From contig JAQBXG010000008.1 of NCBI GenBank assembly GCA_027625125.1, positions 1 to 17,602 of the forward strand: a stretch of DNA of 17,602 nucleotides, in the 5' to 3' direction. The notes under the pieces were generated by a model. The model saw nothing but the letters and a program-made list of their open reading frames with translations. It was not told the DNA's origin and searched no databases. A program made the translations under genes and the position numbers. The DNA comes from Pseudomonadota bacterium. Its GTDB lineage: Bacteria > Pseudomonadota > Alphaproteobacteria > UBA2966 > CAIVPW01. Shown one piece after another: positions 1 to 7,861 of this stretch; position 1 is the stretch's first letter, and each line of letters starts with the position of its first letter.

Positions 1-1
1 C

Positions 2-1006
2 GAACAGATTCCCGAACAGGCGCCGGCGTTCTTTTTTATCGACATCCAGCCGGGCCAGGCGGCGGCGTTCGACGAGATGGTGCTGGGCACCCCCGGCGTC
101 GCGAGCATCGAGCGGGTGCCGGCGTTGCGCGGCCGCGTGGCGTCGGTCAACGGCGTCCCGGCCGCGGAGGTCCGCGCCAACGGCGGCCACGAATGGTTTC
201 TGCGATCCGAGATCGGCCTGACCTATGCCGCCACGGCGCCGGAAAATCTGGTTCTGGTGGAGGGCGACTGGTGGCCCGCCGATTATGACGGTCCGCCGGC
301 GTTGTCGTTGGATGCCCATGTCGCCGAGGAGACGAACATCCATATCGGCGACACGCTGGCCTTCACCATACTGGGCCGCGAGGTCGCGGGCACGGTCGCC
401 AACCTGCGCCAGGTGGACTGGGAGGACATGGGGCTGAACTTCAGCGTGATGTTCGCTCCCGGCGCCCTGGAGGGTGCGCCGCAAACCCATGTCGCCAGCG
501 CGGTCGTCGACCCCGCCGCCGAGGACGCGGTGTTCCGGGCCGTCACCGGCGCGTTCGCGAATGTATCGGTGATCCGGGTGCGCGAAGTGCTGGAGCGCGC
601 GACCGGCATCATCGGCCGCATCGGCGGCGCGGTGCGGGCGGTGTCGCTGTTGACGATCGCCGCCGGGGTATTGGTGCTGGCGGGCGCGATTGCCGCCGGC
701 CGCCGGGCGCGGCTGTACGATTCGGTGGTGCTGAAAGTTCTGGGCGCAACCCGCGCCGACGTGCTGCGCGCGAACCTGCTGGAATACGCGGTGATGGGGG
801 CAGCCACCGCCACGGCGGCGCTGGTGGTGGGCAGCGTGGCCGCATGGGCGACGGTGGTGTTCGTGATGGAAACCGGGTTCCGGCTGTCGGTATCGAGCGC
901 ATTGTGGTCGGCGGCGGGCGGGACGGCGCTGGTCGTCGCCCTGGGCCTGGCCGGCACCTGGCGCATCCTGGGGCAACGGCCCGCGCCGGTGTTGCGCACC
1001 GCCTGA
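2..1006 (+). CDS. FtsX/YbbP-family ABC permease, 3' part
   Basis: C-terminal part (about 335 residues) of an FtsX-superfamily permease; the frame is open to the left edge, so the true start lies outside the window. Visible first is a periplasmic region containing APAFFFIDIQPGQ, a motif I associate with the large YbbP-type permeases. It is followed by three hydrophobic segments at about residues 215-235, 260-290 and 300-320, typical of the FtsX C-terminal core. The short loop LKVLGATRADVLRANLLEY between the first two is the characteristic FtsX/MacB cytoplasmic motif. Such proteins usually pair with a LolD-like ATPase (YbbA) and are thought to move or release envelope molecules; the substrate cannot be read here. 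It ends in TGA, and the next gene starts 78 bp later with its own SD. Family call is confident; exact role is inference. Confidence 0.85.
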   Translation, partial: EQIPEQAPAFFFIDIQPGQAAAFDEMVLGTPGVASIERVPALRGRVASVNGVPAAEVRANGGHEWFLRSEIGLTYAATAPENLVLVEGDWWPADYDGPPALSLDAHVAEETNIHIGDTLAFTILGREVAGTVANLRQVDWEDMGLNFSVMFAPGALEGAPQTHVASAVVDPAAEDAVFRAVTGAFANVSVIRVREVLERATGIIGRIGGAVRAVSLLTIAAGVLVLAGAIAAGRRARLYDSVVLKVLGATRADVLRANLLEYAVMGAATATAALVVGSVAAWATVVFVMETGFRLSVSSALWSAAGGTALVVALGLAGTWRILGQRPAPVLRTA

Positions 1007-1019
1007 GCCGCGACCGGCC

Positions 1020-1050
1020 TTGAACCCGGGCCGGGGCGGGTCCATATAAG
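1020..1050 (+). promoter_or_regulatory. Possible sigma-70-type promoter before the BI-1 gene
   Basis: TTGAAC at 1020-1025 and TATAAG at 1045-1050 with a 19-bp spacer, longer than the usual 17. Transcription would begin near 1057, about 28 nt before the ATG, leaving room for the GGAGG at 1071-1075. The long spacer keeps confidence low. Confidence 0.35.
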
Positions 1051-1084
1051 GCGCAGGTTTCTGCGATTCTGGAGGATTGGACCA

Positions 1085-1804
1085 ATGGCCGAGCCAAAAG
1101 TGCAACTGGGGAGCTTGCGCGCCGCCGGCCGCGCTCGCACCGATGTCGACGAAGGCCTGCGGGCCTACATGCTGAAGGTCTACAACTACATGGGCCTGGG
1201 GCTGGCCTTGTCGGGCGCGGTTGCGTTCTATCTCTCGACGTCGGAGGCGCTGTTGCAGGCGATTTTCGGCAGCGGACTGTCGATTGTCGTGATGCTGGCG
1301 CCGCTGGCATTCATTCTGGTGCTGAGTTTCGGCATCAACCGCCTGAGCGCCCAGACGGCGCAGGTCTTGTACTGGGCGTTTGCCGCGACGATGGGACTGT
1401 CGCTGAGTACGGTCTTTCTGGCCTATACGCCGACCAGCATCGTTCGGGTGTTCTTTATCAGCGCCGCGACGTTCGGAGCGATGAGCCTGTACGGCTATAC
1501 GACCACACGCAGTCTGATGTCGTGGGGTTCGTTCCTGTTCATGGGCCTGATCGGCGTCTTCATCGCGTTTATCGTCAATATCTTTCTGGCCTCGGCGGCG
1601 CTGGATTTTGCGATATCGGTCATCGGCGTTCTGGTGTTCGTCGGCTTGACCGCCTATGACACCCAACGCATCCGCAATGAGTATTCGGCCGCCGACGGCG
1701 CCGAGATCGCCACAAAGAAGGCGGTGTTCGGCGCGTTGAGTCTGTATCTGGATTTCATCAACCTGATGATGATGCTGTTGCGGCTGTTCGGCGAACGCCG
1801 CTAG
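1085..1804 (+). CDS. Bax inhibitor-1/YccA family membrane protein
   Basis: A 239-residue protein with about seven hydrophobic segments and a short charged N-terminus, the size and layout of bacterial BI-1/YccA (UPF0005) proteins. Family landmarks are an N-terminal RAYMLKVYNYMGLGLALSG segment and a C-terminal GLTAYDTQRIR motif (about 190-200), whose Asp belongs to the proton-dependent Ca2+ leak described for BsYetJ. Related proteins act as pH-sensitive ion leak channels or as modulators of FtsH proteolysis at the inner membrane; which applies here is unknown. The start is supported by GGAGG nine bases before ATG. The gene stands alone and is followed at once by a strong terminator. Confidence 0.93.
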   Translation: MAEPKVQLGSLRAAGRARTDVDEGLRAYMLKVYNYMGLGLALSGAVAFYLSTSEALLQAIFGSGLSIVVMLAPLAFILVLSFGINRLSAQTAQVLYWAFAATMGLSLSTVFLAYTPTSIVRVFFISAATFGAMSLYGYTTTRSLMSWGSFLFMGLIGVFIAFIVNIFLASAALDFAISVIGVLVFVGLTAYDTQRIRNEYSAADGAEIATKKAVFGALSLYLDFINLMMMLLRLFGERR

Positions 1805-1822
1805 GCAGTCCGCCAGGTTCGG

Positions 1823-1850
1823 AAACGCCCGGCCTTCGCGCCGGGCGTTT
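1823..1850. terminator. Bidirectional intrinsic terminator
   Basis: A perfect 11-bp stem (AAACGCCCGGC and its complement) with a 6-nt loop CTTCGC, followed on the plus strand by TTTTCGTT. It lies in the 55-bp gap between the BI-1 gene and the antiporter gene, which converge. On the minus strand it starts about 10 bp after the antiporter stop, so it probably stops transcription from both sides. Confidence 0.85.
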
Positions 1851-1859
1851 TCGTTGGCG

Positions 1860-3092
1860 CTAGTCGCTGTCGACAGGCCGGACGCGCAGCACCAGCCGGA
1901 GCAGCCCCGGCGTAATCAACGTCGTCACCAGCGCCATCAACGCCAGGGCGGAGAACAGGTACCGGCCGATGTCGCCGCCGCCGCCGGATTCGCCGATCAG
2001 TCCGGCGCGCAAGGCAATGGCGGCGATGATCAATTCGATCGCACCGCGGCTGTTCATGCCGATGCCAACCGCAAGCGCCTCACGCGGGCGCATGCCGGCC
2101 AGCCACGCCGGAATCCCGCAGCCCAAAAGTTTTCCGAATGCCGCGGTCAGAATGATCGCCGCGACGAATCCGGGCAGGGCAGCGACGACGGTGATATCGA
2201 CATTCAGGCCGATCGCGACAAAGAAGATCGGCCGCATGAATCCGGCGACGATGCGTTCCAGCACAAGTTTCTGTTCGTCGTACTGGGCCTTGCCGACGCG
2301 ATGGGGTTCAAAGAACAGACCGGCGACGAACGGGCCGAGGATGAAATGCATGCCCATCGCTTCGGCCAGCACCGCAAATCCCATGCCGGCGGCGAGCAGA
2401 GTCGAAAGCCCCGCCGCACGCGAGTGGGCCGACCCCAGCAGGCGCGCCGCAAACGGATAAGCGACGGTGCTGAACGCGATCGCGATGGCGAAAAATGCGG
2501 CGGATTTGCCGACGACGATCGCGAACGCGGCGGCATTGGGCATCGCGCCGGTTTGCACGATCGCCGTCAGCACGGCGAGGGAGATTAGGCCGATGATGTC
2601 GTCGATCAGCGCCGCGGCAATGACGGTCCGGCCGACCGCGTGGTGTAGCAAGCCCATCTCGCCGAAGATTCGCGCCGTCGCCGGCACGGCGGAAATCGAC
2701 AGCGCGACGCCGGTCAAAAACGCCAGGGCGAAACGGGCATCGCTGCCCGGCAGGAGCCACCAGACCAGCGTGAAGCCGGCGGCCATCGGCACCAATACGC
2801 CGCCGAGGGCGACCGCGACGCCGGCCCGTGACGCCCGCCCGATTTCGGACGGGCGCATCTCGACTCCGACGACAAGCACCAGGAAAAAGGCGCCGACGTC
2901 GGCAAAGGTCGCGATCACCGGGCTGTCGCCGAGGGACAGGAGCCAGCCCGATCCGGCGGCGAGTCCGATGGTGGCGAGCGCCAACCCGGCAAACATCTCG
3001 CCGACCAGCGCCGGCTGTCCGGCCCGCAGCAACAATTCGCCGGTCAGGCGGGCGGCGACCAGCGCCACCAGCAGAGGCAGGAAAATCTCCAC
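1860..3092 (-). CDS. CPA2-family cation/proton antiporter
   Basis: About 410 residues with 11-13 hydrophobic segments and no C-terminal TrkA-N domain: a stand-alone Na+/H+-exchanger core of the monovalent cation:proton antiporter-2 family. Visible landmarks are QPALVGEMFAGLALA near the N-terminus, LSISAVPATARIFGEMGLL (about 131-149), the paired aspartates of AALIDDIIGLISLAVL (D164-D165, the ion-binding DD of NapA/GerN-like exchangers) and GMNSRGAIELIIAAIALRAG near the C-terminus. It should exchange Na+ or K+ for H+ across the inner membrane; the ion is not determined. I start it at GTG 3092, 26 bp after the DUF2794 stop, because the longer frame adds an arginine-rich tail lying over that gene. 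The start has only a weak SD. Confidence 0.88.
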   Translation of the reverse strand: MEIFLPLLVALVAARLTGELLLRAGQPALVGEMFAGLALATIGLAAGSGWLLSLGDSPVIATFADVGAFFLVLVVGVEMRPSEIGRASRAGVAVALGGVLVPMAAGFTLVWWLLPGSDARFALAFLTGVALSISAVPATARIFGEMGLLHHAVGRTVIAAALIDDIIGLISLAVLTAIVQTGAMPNAAAFAIVVGKSAAFFAIAIAFSTVAYPFAARLLGSAHSRAAGLSTLLAAGMGFAVLAEAMGMHFILGPFVAGLFFEPHRVGKAQYDEQKLVLERIVAGFMRPIFFVAIGLNVDITVVAALPGFVAAIILTAAFGKLLGCGIPAWLAGMRPREALAVGIGMNSRGAIELIIAAIALRAGLIGESGGGGDIGRYLFSALALMALVTTLITPGLLRLVLRVRPVDSD

Positions 3093-3118
3093 CGCGCGGC
3101 CAGCCGATCCGCGCGGGC

Positions 3119-3490
3119 CTAGAGGAGCCGGGGCCGGCCGTCGAAGACCTTCAGAACCTCGGACAGGCGCGTGCCGCGACGCACGACGTGCCCGGTGCGG
3201 GAGATCACCGCATAGCGCCCGGCCACGCCGCGCCCCGTACGCCATTTGACGACCTGGTACTGGTAGTCCGGCCCGCGGCCGGTATGGCGCATCACTAAAA
3301 ACGAGGCGCGCTCGGGCGCGAAATCGAGCGCGTAGTCGCACCACTCCCCCGCCACGACCTTGCGTCCATAGATTTGCAGGATCAGGTCCAGTTCCGGCCG
3401 GTCGAACGCCAACGGGTTCGAATCGCCCTGCCGCGCACCCTTACGCGGCAAGGCGGGCCTGAAATCCTCGATGCTGACAACCTCCGCCAA
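3119..3490 (-). CDS. DUF2794 family protein
   Basis: A 123-residue soluble protein matching DUF2794, a short family found mainly in alphaproteobacteria and of unknown function. Recognisable parts are FDRPELDLILQIYGRKVVAG, then GEWCDYALDF, and the terminal RRGTRLSEVLKVFDGRP. The reading frame stays open far upstream over the dppC-like gene, so the start must be chosen. TTG at 3490 gives MAEVVSIEDFRP, has GGAGG ten bases upstream, and leaves a 68-bp gap to the permease stop. GTG further upstream is the alternative. The gene sits inside the minus-strand run between dppC and the antiporter, so it is probably cotranscribed with them. No catalytic motif is evident. Confidence 0.8.
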   Translation of the reverse strand: MAEVVSIEDFRPALPRKGARQGDSNPLAFDRPELDLILQIYGRKVVAGEWCDYALDFAPERASFLVMRHTGRGPDYQYQVVKWRTGRGVAGRYAVISRTGHVVRRGTRLSEVLKVFDGRPRLL

Positions 3491-3558
3491 TGGGCCGCCG
3501 CCTCCACACTGCAAGGTACCCCGGAATACTGCCACGCCGGCGGCCGGGGCGAAACCGG

Positions 3559-4407
3559 CTAGAAAATGGCGCCGCCCCGGGGATCGAACGCATCGCGCAG
3601 CCCGTCCCCCAGCAGATTGACCCCCAGCACCGCGATTGCGATGGCCAGGCCCGGAAAGACGGCCAGATGCGGCGCGTCGGCGAGGAAGGTGCGCGCCTCG
3701 AACAACATGCGGCCCCAGCTCGCCTCCGGCGGCTGGGTGCTGAGGCCGAGGTAGGCAAGACCGGCCTCGGCCAGGATCGCCACGGCGAAGCTGGCGGTGG
3801 CCTGCACCAGCAGGATCGCGGTGATGTTCGGCAGCACGTGGTCGGTCGTGATGCGGAACCGGCCCTTGCCGATCGCCTGCGCCGACAGCACGTACTCCCG
3901 GCTCCAGACCGCCCCCCCGGAGGCGCGGGCGGTGCGGGCGAACACCGGGATGTTGAAGATGCCGATGGCGACGATCGATGTCGCGATGCCCGGCCCCAAC
4001 GCCACGGTGAACAGGATCGCGGTCAGCACCGCCGGGAAGGCGAAGGCGAAATCCGCCGCGCGCATCAGCGCCTCGTCGAGCCAGCTTCCGGCCGCCGCCG
4101 CCGCGACCAGACCCGTGGCCACGCCCGCGGACAGGCCGATCAGCAACGCGACGACGCCGACCACAAGCGCGTTGCCCGCGCCGACGAGCAGGCGGGCGGC
4201 GACATCGCGCCCGAAGTGGTCGGTGCCGAACCAATGGCCGCTGCCCGGACCCAACAGACGCTGGCCAAGCTCGACGTGGTCGGCGGCGATCGGCGTCCAC
4301 GCCAGCGACACCAGCGCCGCCGCGACGACAACGCCACTGAGCGACGCGCCGACCAGAAAGGACGGCGAGGCCGCCAGCCGTGACCAGACACTGCGCCGGT
4401 CGCTCAA
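3559..4407 (-). CDS. DppC/OppC-like ABC transporter permease
   Basis: A 282-residue inner-membrane permease of the peptide/nickel (binding-protein-dependent transport type 1) family, DppC side. The N-terminal OppC-like region contains GTDHFGRDVAARLLVGA, followed by about five further hydrophobic segments. The EAA-loop is visible as EYVLSAQAIGKGRFRITTDH with HVLPN next to it, and the C-terminus ends in GDGLRDAFDPR, typical of DppC/OppC. The start is TTG 4407, which overlaps the upstream stop as TTGA and has GGAGA a few bases before it, so translation is probably coupled to dppB. No dppD/dppF ATPase or dppA binding protein lies in the window. Substrate unknown; peptides, nickel or opines are all possible. 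Confidence 0.9.
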   Translation of the reverse strand: MSDRRSVWSRLAASPSFLVGASLSGVVVAAALVSLAWTPIAADHVELGQRLLGPGSGHWFGTDHFGRDVAARLLVGAGNALVVGVVALLIGLSAGVATGLVAAAAAGSWLDEALMRAADFAFAFPAVLTAILFTVALGPGIATSIVAIGIFNIPVFARTARASGGAVWSREYVLSAQAIGKGRFRITTDHVLPNITAILLVQATASFAVAILAEAGLAYLGLSTQPPEASWGRMLFEARTFLADAPHLAVFPGLAIAIAVLGVNLLGDGLRDAFDPRGGAIF

Positions 4408-5351
4408 CGGGACTCTCCGAGCCGGGGATCGATACTGCGATGGACGAGATCGACGATCAGGTTGACGACGATCACCATCGCCGCCAACAGCAGCACGACC
4501 GCTTCGACGACGACCAGATCGCGGTTGGCGATCGCCTGCAACGCCAGCCGTCCCAACCCCGGCAGGAAGAAGACGCTTTCGATGACGACGGTGCCGGCCA
4601 TCAGAAACGAGAATTGCATGCCCATCACCGTCGTCGTCGGCAGCATCGCGTTTCGGAGTACATGGTGCAGCAGCGTGCGGCGGCGGCTGAGGCCCTTGGC
4701 GCGGGCGGTGCGGACGAAATCGTCTCGGGAGACTTCGAGCACCGCCGCCCGCACGATGCGCGCGAGGATCGCTGCCTGGACCGTCGCCAGGGATATCGCC
4801 GGCAGCACCAAGGCCCACAGCGCCGCGCCGACGCCGTCGCGCCAGCCGGGGAAGCCGCCGGACGGAAACCATCCCAGCGAAACGGCGAACAGCAGGATCA
4901 ACAACAGCCCGAGCCAGAAGTTCGGCATGGCGATACCGGCCTGGCTGAACGCCATCACCCCGAGGTCGCCGCCGTGGCCATGGTGGCGGGCGGCGACGAG
5001 GCCGAGGGGAATGGCGACGGTGACCGACAGCAGCATCGCGATGACCGCCAGCGGCACGGTGACGGCCAGGCGCGGCAGCACCAGATCGACGACCGGAATG
5101 CGATAGGTCCAACTGGTGCCGAAGTCGCCGCGCAGCATGCCGCCGACCCACCGCACGTAACGAACCGGCGCTGGGGAATCGAGGCCCAGTTCGGACCGCA
5201 GCGCCAATACCGCCGCCGCCTCGGCATCGACGCCGAGAATGGCGCGCGCCGGATCGCCCGGCAGGATTTCCAGCACCACGAACACGACCAGCGATGCGGC
5301 GGCCAGGGTGCCCGCCAGCCCGACCAGTCGCCGCAGCAGGAATCCGGTCAT
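4404..5351 (-). CDS. DppB/OppB-like ABC transporter permease
   Basis: A 315-residue permease partner of the following DppC-like protein. It begins MTGFLLRRLVGLAGTLAAAS (first membrane segment). It carries the family markers ILPGDPARAILG, a large periplasmic loop with VRWVGGMLRGDFGTSW, and the EAA-loop DDFVRTARAKGLSRRRTLLHH with HVLRNAMLP. It ends in DLVHRSIDPRLGESR, where IDPR is typical of DppB. I choose ATG 5351 over an in-frame start 30 bases upstream because it has AAGG eight bases before it and does not overlap the methyltransferase stop at 5362. With DppC it should form the membrane channel of an importer whose ATPase and binding protein are encoded elsewhere. Confidence 0.91.
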   Translation of the reverse strand: MTGFLLRRLVGLAGTLAAASLVVFVVLEILPGDPARAILGVDAEAAAVLALRSELGLDSPAPVRYVRWVGGMLRGDFGTSWTYRIPVVDLVLPRLAVTVPLAVIAMLLSVTVAIPLGLVAARHHGHGGDLGVMAFSQAGIAMPNFWLGLLLILLFAVSLGWFPSGGFPGWRDGVGAALWALVLPAISLATVQAAILARIVRAAVLEVSRDDFVRTARAKGLSRRRTLLHHVLRNAMLPTTTVMGMQFSFLMAGTVVIESVFFLPGLGRLALQAIANRDLVVVEAVVLLLAAMVIVVNLIVDLVHRSIDPRLGESR

Positions 5352-5361
5352 CCGCTGGCCT

Positions 5362-6033
5362 TCACGGCCGCTTGACCGCAAGCGTCAATCCGTCGGCGAT
5401 CGGCACCAGCGCCAGCGAAACCCGTTCGTCGTCGCGCACCAATTCGTTGAAGGCGCGGATCGCGGCGGTGTCGGCGTCGTCGGCGGCGGGATCGACGACC
5501 CGGCCGCTCCACAGCACATTATCGACGAGGATCAGTCCGCCCGGACGCAACAGCGCCAGCGCGCGTTCGTAGTACGCGGCGTATTCGGTCTTTTCTGCAT
5601 CGAGGAACACGAAATCGAACCACCCTGCCCTGCCGTCGGCCAGCAGCGCGTCCATTGTCTCGATGGCCGGGGCGAGGCGCAGGTCGATCTTGTGGCCGAC
5701 ACCGGCCTCGTCCCAATAAGGGCGGCCAAGCGCCGTCCATTCGTCGCTGACGTCGCAGGCGACGAGGACGCCGTCCGCGGGCAGCGCCAGCGCCACCGCC
5801 AGCGCCGAATAGCCGGTAAAGACCCCCGCTTCCAGCGCATGGCGCGCGCCGGTCAGCGTCACCAGCAGCGCAATCAGCGCGCCCTGTTCGGGGGCGATCT
5901 GCATTCGCGCGCTGTCGGGCCAGCGGCGCAGGGTTTCGTCTCGCAGACGGCGGAGGACCGGCGCTTCGCGGACGCCGACGCGCAGCAAATACTCGTAGAG
6001 CGGCGCGGTCAGGACTGTGGTTTCGTGGGACAC
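5362..6033 (-). CDS. Class I SAM-dependent O-methyltransferase (CCoAOMT/COMT family)
   Basis: A 223-residue cytosolic methyltransferase of the metal-dependent O-methyltransferase_3 family (caffeoyl-CoA/catechol type), about the usual length. SAM-site motif I appears as ALEAGVFTGYSALAVALAL (66-84), motif II as VLVACDVSDEW with acidic D94. FVFLDAEKTEY (D145) and LILVDNVLWSGRV (D171, N172) supply the expected divalent-metal ligands. Family members transfer methyl from SAM to a catechol-like hydroxyl; the acceptor here cannot be read. Start GTG 6033 has GGAGG four bases upstream; a TTG 24 bases earlier is less likely. It is first in the minus-strand run leading into dppBC, which does not explain its substrate. 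Confidence 0.92.
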   Translation of the reverse strand: MSHETTVLTAPLYEYLLRVGVREAPVLRRLRDETLRRWPDSARMQIAPEQGALIALLVTLTGARHALEAGVFTGYSALAVALALPADGVLVACDVSDEWTALGRPYWDEAGVGHKIDLRLAPAIETMDALLADGRAGWFDFVFLDAEKTEYAAYYERALALLRPGGLILVDNVLWSGRVVDPAADDADTAAIRAFNELVRDDERVSLALVPIADGLTLAVKRP

Positions 6034-6306
6034 GGCACCTCCGCACCCGTCAAACAATCGCCGCTTTTTGGTCCCGGTTTGGTCGCAATGCCGGGCCAGG
6101 ATGGGCAGCGTTGGGCCTCCAACTTCGGTCCGGTTCCGGCTACCCCCTCATCCCCCCGGGGCGCCGGGCCGGGCCGAATCGTTTTCGGCCCGTGACCGTC
6201 GGCAGTGTACCGCCCGGGGCGGCGGGCGGCCAGCACCCCCCAAATGCGGCGGTCGATCGGCCGGGCGTCCCTTGCGGCGCGGCATGGCGCGACCTACGGT
6301 TCGGGA
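6034..6306. other. Divergent intergenic region with one hairpin
   Basis: 273 bp between divergent genes. It must carry promoters for both. A 9-bp perfect stem (CGGGCCGAA at 6170-6178 with TTCGGCCCG at 6184-6192, 5-nt loop) is the only clear secondary structure. I looked for a cobalamin riboswitch because the right-hand gene is BtuF-like, and did not find the GCCACTG box or the usual AGGGAA/GGTG elements. Confidence 0.5.
6272..6300 (+). promoter_or_regulatory. Possible promoter giving a leaderless mRNA
   Basis: TTGCGG (6272-6277) and TACGGT (6295-6300) are separated by 17 bp. The -10 element ends six bases before the ATG at 6307, so transcription would start at or next to the start codon. The absence of a convincing SD before that ATG agrees with leaderless translation. 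Both elements are degenerate, so this is tentative. Confidence 0.35.
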
Positions 6307-7164
6307 ATGCCCCCCCGAGGATCGATCCTGCGAGTCCTGGCGCTGCTGTTGCTGGCGGTGATGGCCGCGGCGCCCGCCGCCGCCCAGACCCCGCCGATGC
6401 GCGCGGCAAAGCCGCAGCATGTTGTGTCGCTGAATCTGTGCGCCGACCAGTTGGTTTTGACGCTGGCGGAGCCGGAGAACGTCGCGTCGGTCACCTGGCT
6501 GTCGTTGGACCCGTTGAATTCGGTTGTCGCCGACCGCGCCGCCGCCGTGCCACACATCAACCGTGGCGGCGCCGAGGAAATCCTGCCGCTGCAGCCGGAC
6601 CTGGTTCTGGCCGGGGCCTATACGACGCCGTTCACGATCCAGATGCTGCGGCGGTTCGGATTCAATGTCGAGGTTCTGGGGGTGCCCGGCAACCTGGACG
6701 ACGTGCGGGAACAGATTCTGTACGTCGGTGATCTTTTGCACGAACCGGACCGCGCCGCCGCGACCGTGGCGGCGATGGACGCGGCGCTGGCGGCAGTTCC
6801 GCCCGGCGGCGATGCGCCGGTGCGGGCGGCGGTGTTTCAGCCGGGCGGGTTCACGATGGGGCCGGGTACTTTCGAGGATGAATTGTTGACCGCCGCAGGA
6901 CTGCAAAACGTGGCCGCCGAGGCTGGCATCTCGTTCTATGGCTTCCTGTCGCTGGAGCGCGTGCTGTTGCTGGCCCCCGAGTTGCTGGTTTCGCCGGTGT
7001 ACGACCCCGCGCGGCCGTCGCTCGCCGAGGCGATGCTGGATCACCCGGCCATGCGCCGGGCGGCGGGCGAAATGCGGCAAGTGTCGGTGCCGCAGTCCTT
7101 GTGGTCGTGCCCCGGCCCGATGAACGCCGCCGCCGTCGCGCTGCTGGCCGCCGCGCAGCGCTGA
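6307..7164 (+). CDS. Periplasmic ABC substrate-binding protein, BtuF/FhuD-like
   Basis: A 285-residue secreted protein of the TroA-like helical-backbone binding proteins (periplasmic binding protein, PF01497 type) used for cobalamin, haem or ferric siderophores. Residues 1-26 form a signal peptide with a leucine-rich core and AAPAAA before Gln27. The mature part starts with HVVSLNLCADQLVLTLAEPE, the usual first strand and helix, then EEILPLQPDLVLAGAY. The long linking helix and second lobe follow; FYGFLSLERVLLLAPELLV is typical of lobe two. The ligand cannot be assigned. ATG 6307 is chosen because the signal peptide begins there; the longer frame adds unrelated arginine-rich sequence. No TonB receptor, permease or ATPase is adjacent, so it is an orphan. 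It converges on phoB with an 8-bp gap. Confidence 0.85.
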   Translation: MPPRGSILRVLALLLLAVMAAAPAAAQTPPMRAAKPQHVVSLNLCADQLVLTLAEPENVASVTWLSLDPLNSVVADRAAAVPHINRGGAEEILPLQPDLVLAGAYTTPFTIQMLRRFGFNVEVLGVPGNLDDVREQILYVGDLLHEPDRAAATVAAMDAALAAVPPGGDAPVRAAVFQPGGFTMGPGTFEDELLTAAGLQNVAAEAGISFYGFLSLERVLLLAPELLVSPVYDPARPSLAEAMLDHPAMRRAAGEMRQVSVPQSLWSCPGPMNAAAVALLAAAQR

Positions 7165-7189
7165 AACCGGCCTCAGGCGTTCGCCGGTT
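7165..7189. terminator. Weak hairpin between binding-protein gene and phoB
   Basis: A 7-bp stem AACCGGC/GCCGGTT with an 11-nt loop spans the end of phoB and the 8-bp gap. It is the only structure able to stop convergent transcription here, but neither strand shows a U-tract, so it may not be an intrinsic terminator. Confidence 0.3.
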
Positions 7190-7859
7190 CGAACGCGTAT
7201 CCGGCCGAACGCACGGTGCGAATGAGGTCGCGGTCGCCGACCGCGTTCAATGCCTTTCGCAACCGCCGCACATGAACATCGACGGTGCGCGGTTCGATAT
7301 AGATATCGCGCCCCCACACCAGATCGAGCAGCTGTTCGCGCGAATACACGCGCCCGGGGCGGTCCATCAGCACCTTCAGAAGCCGGTATTCGGTCGGGGC
7401 GAGAGTGATTTCCCGGCCACCGCGGCGGACCCGGTGTTGTTCGAGGTCCATCTCGACGCCGCCGACGCAGAGCGGTTCCGCGTCCAGCCGATTGCCGGCG
7501 CGGCGCAGGACCGCGCGAATGCGGGCCACCAGCTCGCGCGGCGAAAACGGTTTGGCGAGGTAGTCGTCGGCGCCGGCGTCCAGTCCGCGAACGCGGTCAT
7601 CCTCTTCGCTACGGGCGGTCAGCATGATAACCGGAATGTTGCGCAACTCCGGCTTGCGGCGCATCGTGCGGCAGACTTCGAGGCCGGACAGTTCCGGCAG
7701 CATCCAGTCCAGCACGACGAGATCGGGCGGTTGTTCGTCCAGAGCGATCAGCGCCTCCAGCCCGTCGCGGGCGACCGCGGTCTCGAATTGCTCGTCTTCC
7801 AGGTTGTAGCGGAGAATCTCCGCCAGCGGCGCCTCGTCCTCGACAATCAGAATGCGCAC
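7173..7859 (-). CDS. phoB: Phosphate regulon response regulator PhoB
   Basis: A 228-residue OmpR/PhoB-type regulator that, once phosphorylated by PhoR, binds Pho boxes and activates phosphate-starvation genes. The receiver domain shows the acidic pocket VEDE (E7, D8), phosphoacceptor D51 in VVLDWMLPELSGLE, T81 in VIMLTARSEED and K103 in YLAKPF. The winged-helix domain (about 125-225) ends in RTVDVHVRRLRKAL...DLIRTVRSAGYAFE. GTG 7859 is the start because VRILIVEDE is the canonical receiver opening, and it lies 2 bp after the phoU stop. Being last in the operon headed by a Pho box, it should be positively autoregulated. Confidence 0.96.
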   Translation of the reverse strand: MRILIVEDEAPLAEILRYNLEDEQFETAVARDGLEALIALDEQPPDLVVLDWMLPELSGLEVCRTMRRKPELRNIPVIMLTARSEEDDRVRGLDAGADDYLAKPFSPRELVARIRAVLRRAGNRLDAEPLCVGGVEMDLEQHRVRRGGREITLAPTEYRLLKVLMDRPGRVYSREQLLDLVWGRDIYIEPRTVDVHVRRLRKALNAVGDRDLIRTVRSAGYAFEPANA

Positions 7860-7861
7860 GC

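Noticed and set aside
283..1310. Long minus-strand frames over the FtsX and BI-1 genes
   Set aside because: Antisense shadows of high-GC coding DNA: Arg/Pro/Ala-rich, no domain, covering two well-supported genes.
1854..2588. 244-residue plus-strand frame over the antiporter
   Set aside because: His/Arg/Gln/Asp-rich shadow of a clear membrane protein on the other strand.
6061..6306. Cobalamin riboswitch before the BtuF-like gene
   Set aside because: None of the conserved boxes (GCCACTG and the GGTG/AGGGAA core) could be found; only a simple 9-bp hairpin is present.
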